From Paramacrobiotus metropolitanus (taxonomy: Eukaryota > Tardigrada > Eutardigrada > Parachela > Macrobiotidae), in assembly GCF_019649055.1 (NCBI RefSeq), contig NW_026570302.1:1-64000 (forward strand): a stretch of DNA of 64,000 bases, given 5' to 3'. This document shows, piece after piece, positions 63,382 through 64,000 of the stretch. Made by a program: the position numbers and the translations under genes. Each line of letters begins with the position of its first letter. Within the stretch, counting starts at the first letter, position 1. Below the pieces are notes generated by a model. It searched no databases, had not been told where the DNA came from, and saw nothing but the letters and a program-made list of their open reading frames with translations.

Positions 63382-64000
63382 ATACGCGACATCAGGAACG
63401 TGCAATGATCTATAGCAGCTGATAGCATGCTGACAGTGAGTAAGTACTGTACGACTTACTCGATGCGATGCAGCTGTGCAAAATCAGCAGAATTTCTAGA
63501 AAAAAATAAAAGTTTTACATGCAGCGATCTTACACCGGTACGGTATGGGGATCTACACTATAAGCAAAATGACAGCTTCACTCTTCAGTCTTTACGAAAA
63601 CAACCAGCTGTCAGACTAAAATTCACAAAGTCTTTGTGACTTTGTGAATTTTAGTCTTTTTTTGGATGACAAAGTTTCCAGTTTCTGATCACCGCCAATC
63701 GCGATTAAACAGACTGTGCACCGGCCTATTCGCAGTGCGCACCATTTGCGATTACGGCGACCGCCCCGAGCTGTGTGCTGCTTATGCGTACCCGTATCGT
63801 TCCTTTTGCGATTTTGTTCGTTCGGTTACAAATTTTTTTCCAAGTAATTTTCATATCGACTGTCGACTCGTTTATAATTTTTACAGTCGTTTAACTTTTA
63901 AGGTTTATAGTTTTGGTTTTAGTCGTAAATATTTTCGTTATGTGAATACTTTCTGATTAGTTTATTATTAACCTGGAAGTGTGGAACTTGGGAACGTGCT
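63382..64000. other. Right-end flank with a perfect 20-bp hairpin
   Basis: No gene is supported. 63613-63632 and 63638-63657 are perfect reverse complements (arm begins AGACTAAAATTC) separated by TTTGT, and the right arm runs into a T7 tract at about 63657-63663. Confidence 0.6.

Overview
The window looks like nuclear DNA of a small-genome ecdysozoan invertebrate. Coding exons are broken by short GT-AG introns, and the genes include a relaxin-receptor-type LGR, MATH/BTB and BACK-Kelch proteins, a gustatory-receptor-like membrane protein and defensin-like secreted peptides. A tardigrade or other panarthropod would fit, but nothing here proves the species.

Layout. (1) 1-13.7 kb holds an integrated Maverick/Polinton (adintovirus-like) dsDNA element: hexon-type major capsid protein, adenain-like protease, small basic capsid/core protein, an unidentified reverse-strand gene, an IAP-like BIR/RING gene, a Q-rich segment and a protein-primed type DNA polymerase B. 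About 4.28 kb of it is present twice in tandem (1-3137 and 4291-7420). The copies differ largely by 1-2 nt indels, so many frame breaks may be consensus errors rather than decay. No Polinton integrase, packaging ATPase or terminal repeat was found. (2) 13.7-17.7 kb is mostly non-coding, with one very short ORF and a G-rich degenerate tandem repeat. (3) 17.8-20.1 kb is a three-exon BACK-Kelch gene. (4) 20.2-27.3 kb holds two diverged 0.9-kb direct repeats, a frame-broken secreted Ig-like gene and a broken gustatory-receptor-like gene. (5) 27.3-32 kb is a MATH/BTB cluster with one good gene, one broken gene and relics. (6) 33.1-39.4 kb is a 19-exon LDLa-LRR-7TM receptor whose splice phases close exactly to 863 codons plus stop. 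(7) 40.3-41.8 kb is a three-exon gene of unknown role. (8) 42.6-44.1 kb is a head-to-head pair of six-cysteine and five-cysteine secreted peptides. (9) 44.7-47.7 kb holds an unrecognised minus-strand gene, an exon, a BTB relic and a probable non-autonomous DNA transposon. (10) 48,053-62,146 is an apparently complete, recently inserted Ty3/gypsy-type LTR retroelement on the minus strand. Its 314-bp LTRs are identical and it is flanked by a 4-bp CATG duplication. (11) 62.4-63.4 kb is another minus-strand gene, frame-broken, with a Tudor-like N-terminus.

The most unusual object is the 14.1-kb retroelement. Besides gag and pol it carries three further intact sense-strand ORFs after pol: a winged-helix-like protein, a zinc-ribbon/Q-rich protein and a 644-residue helical protein. 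None has a visible membrane segment, so none looks like an envelope. A shared motif stands upstream of the two expression units that contain them. The whole internal region, coding and non-coding, is packed with short perfect hairpins separated by CGGC/CGGT words (AGCCGA in the sense strand). The flanking host DNA does not show this. It suggests an RNA genome under strong structural constraint.
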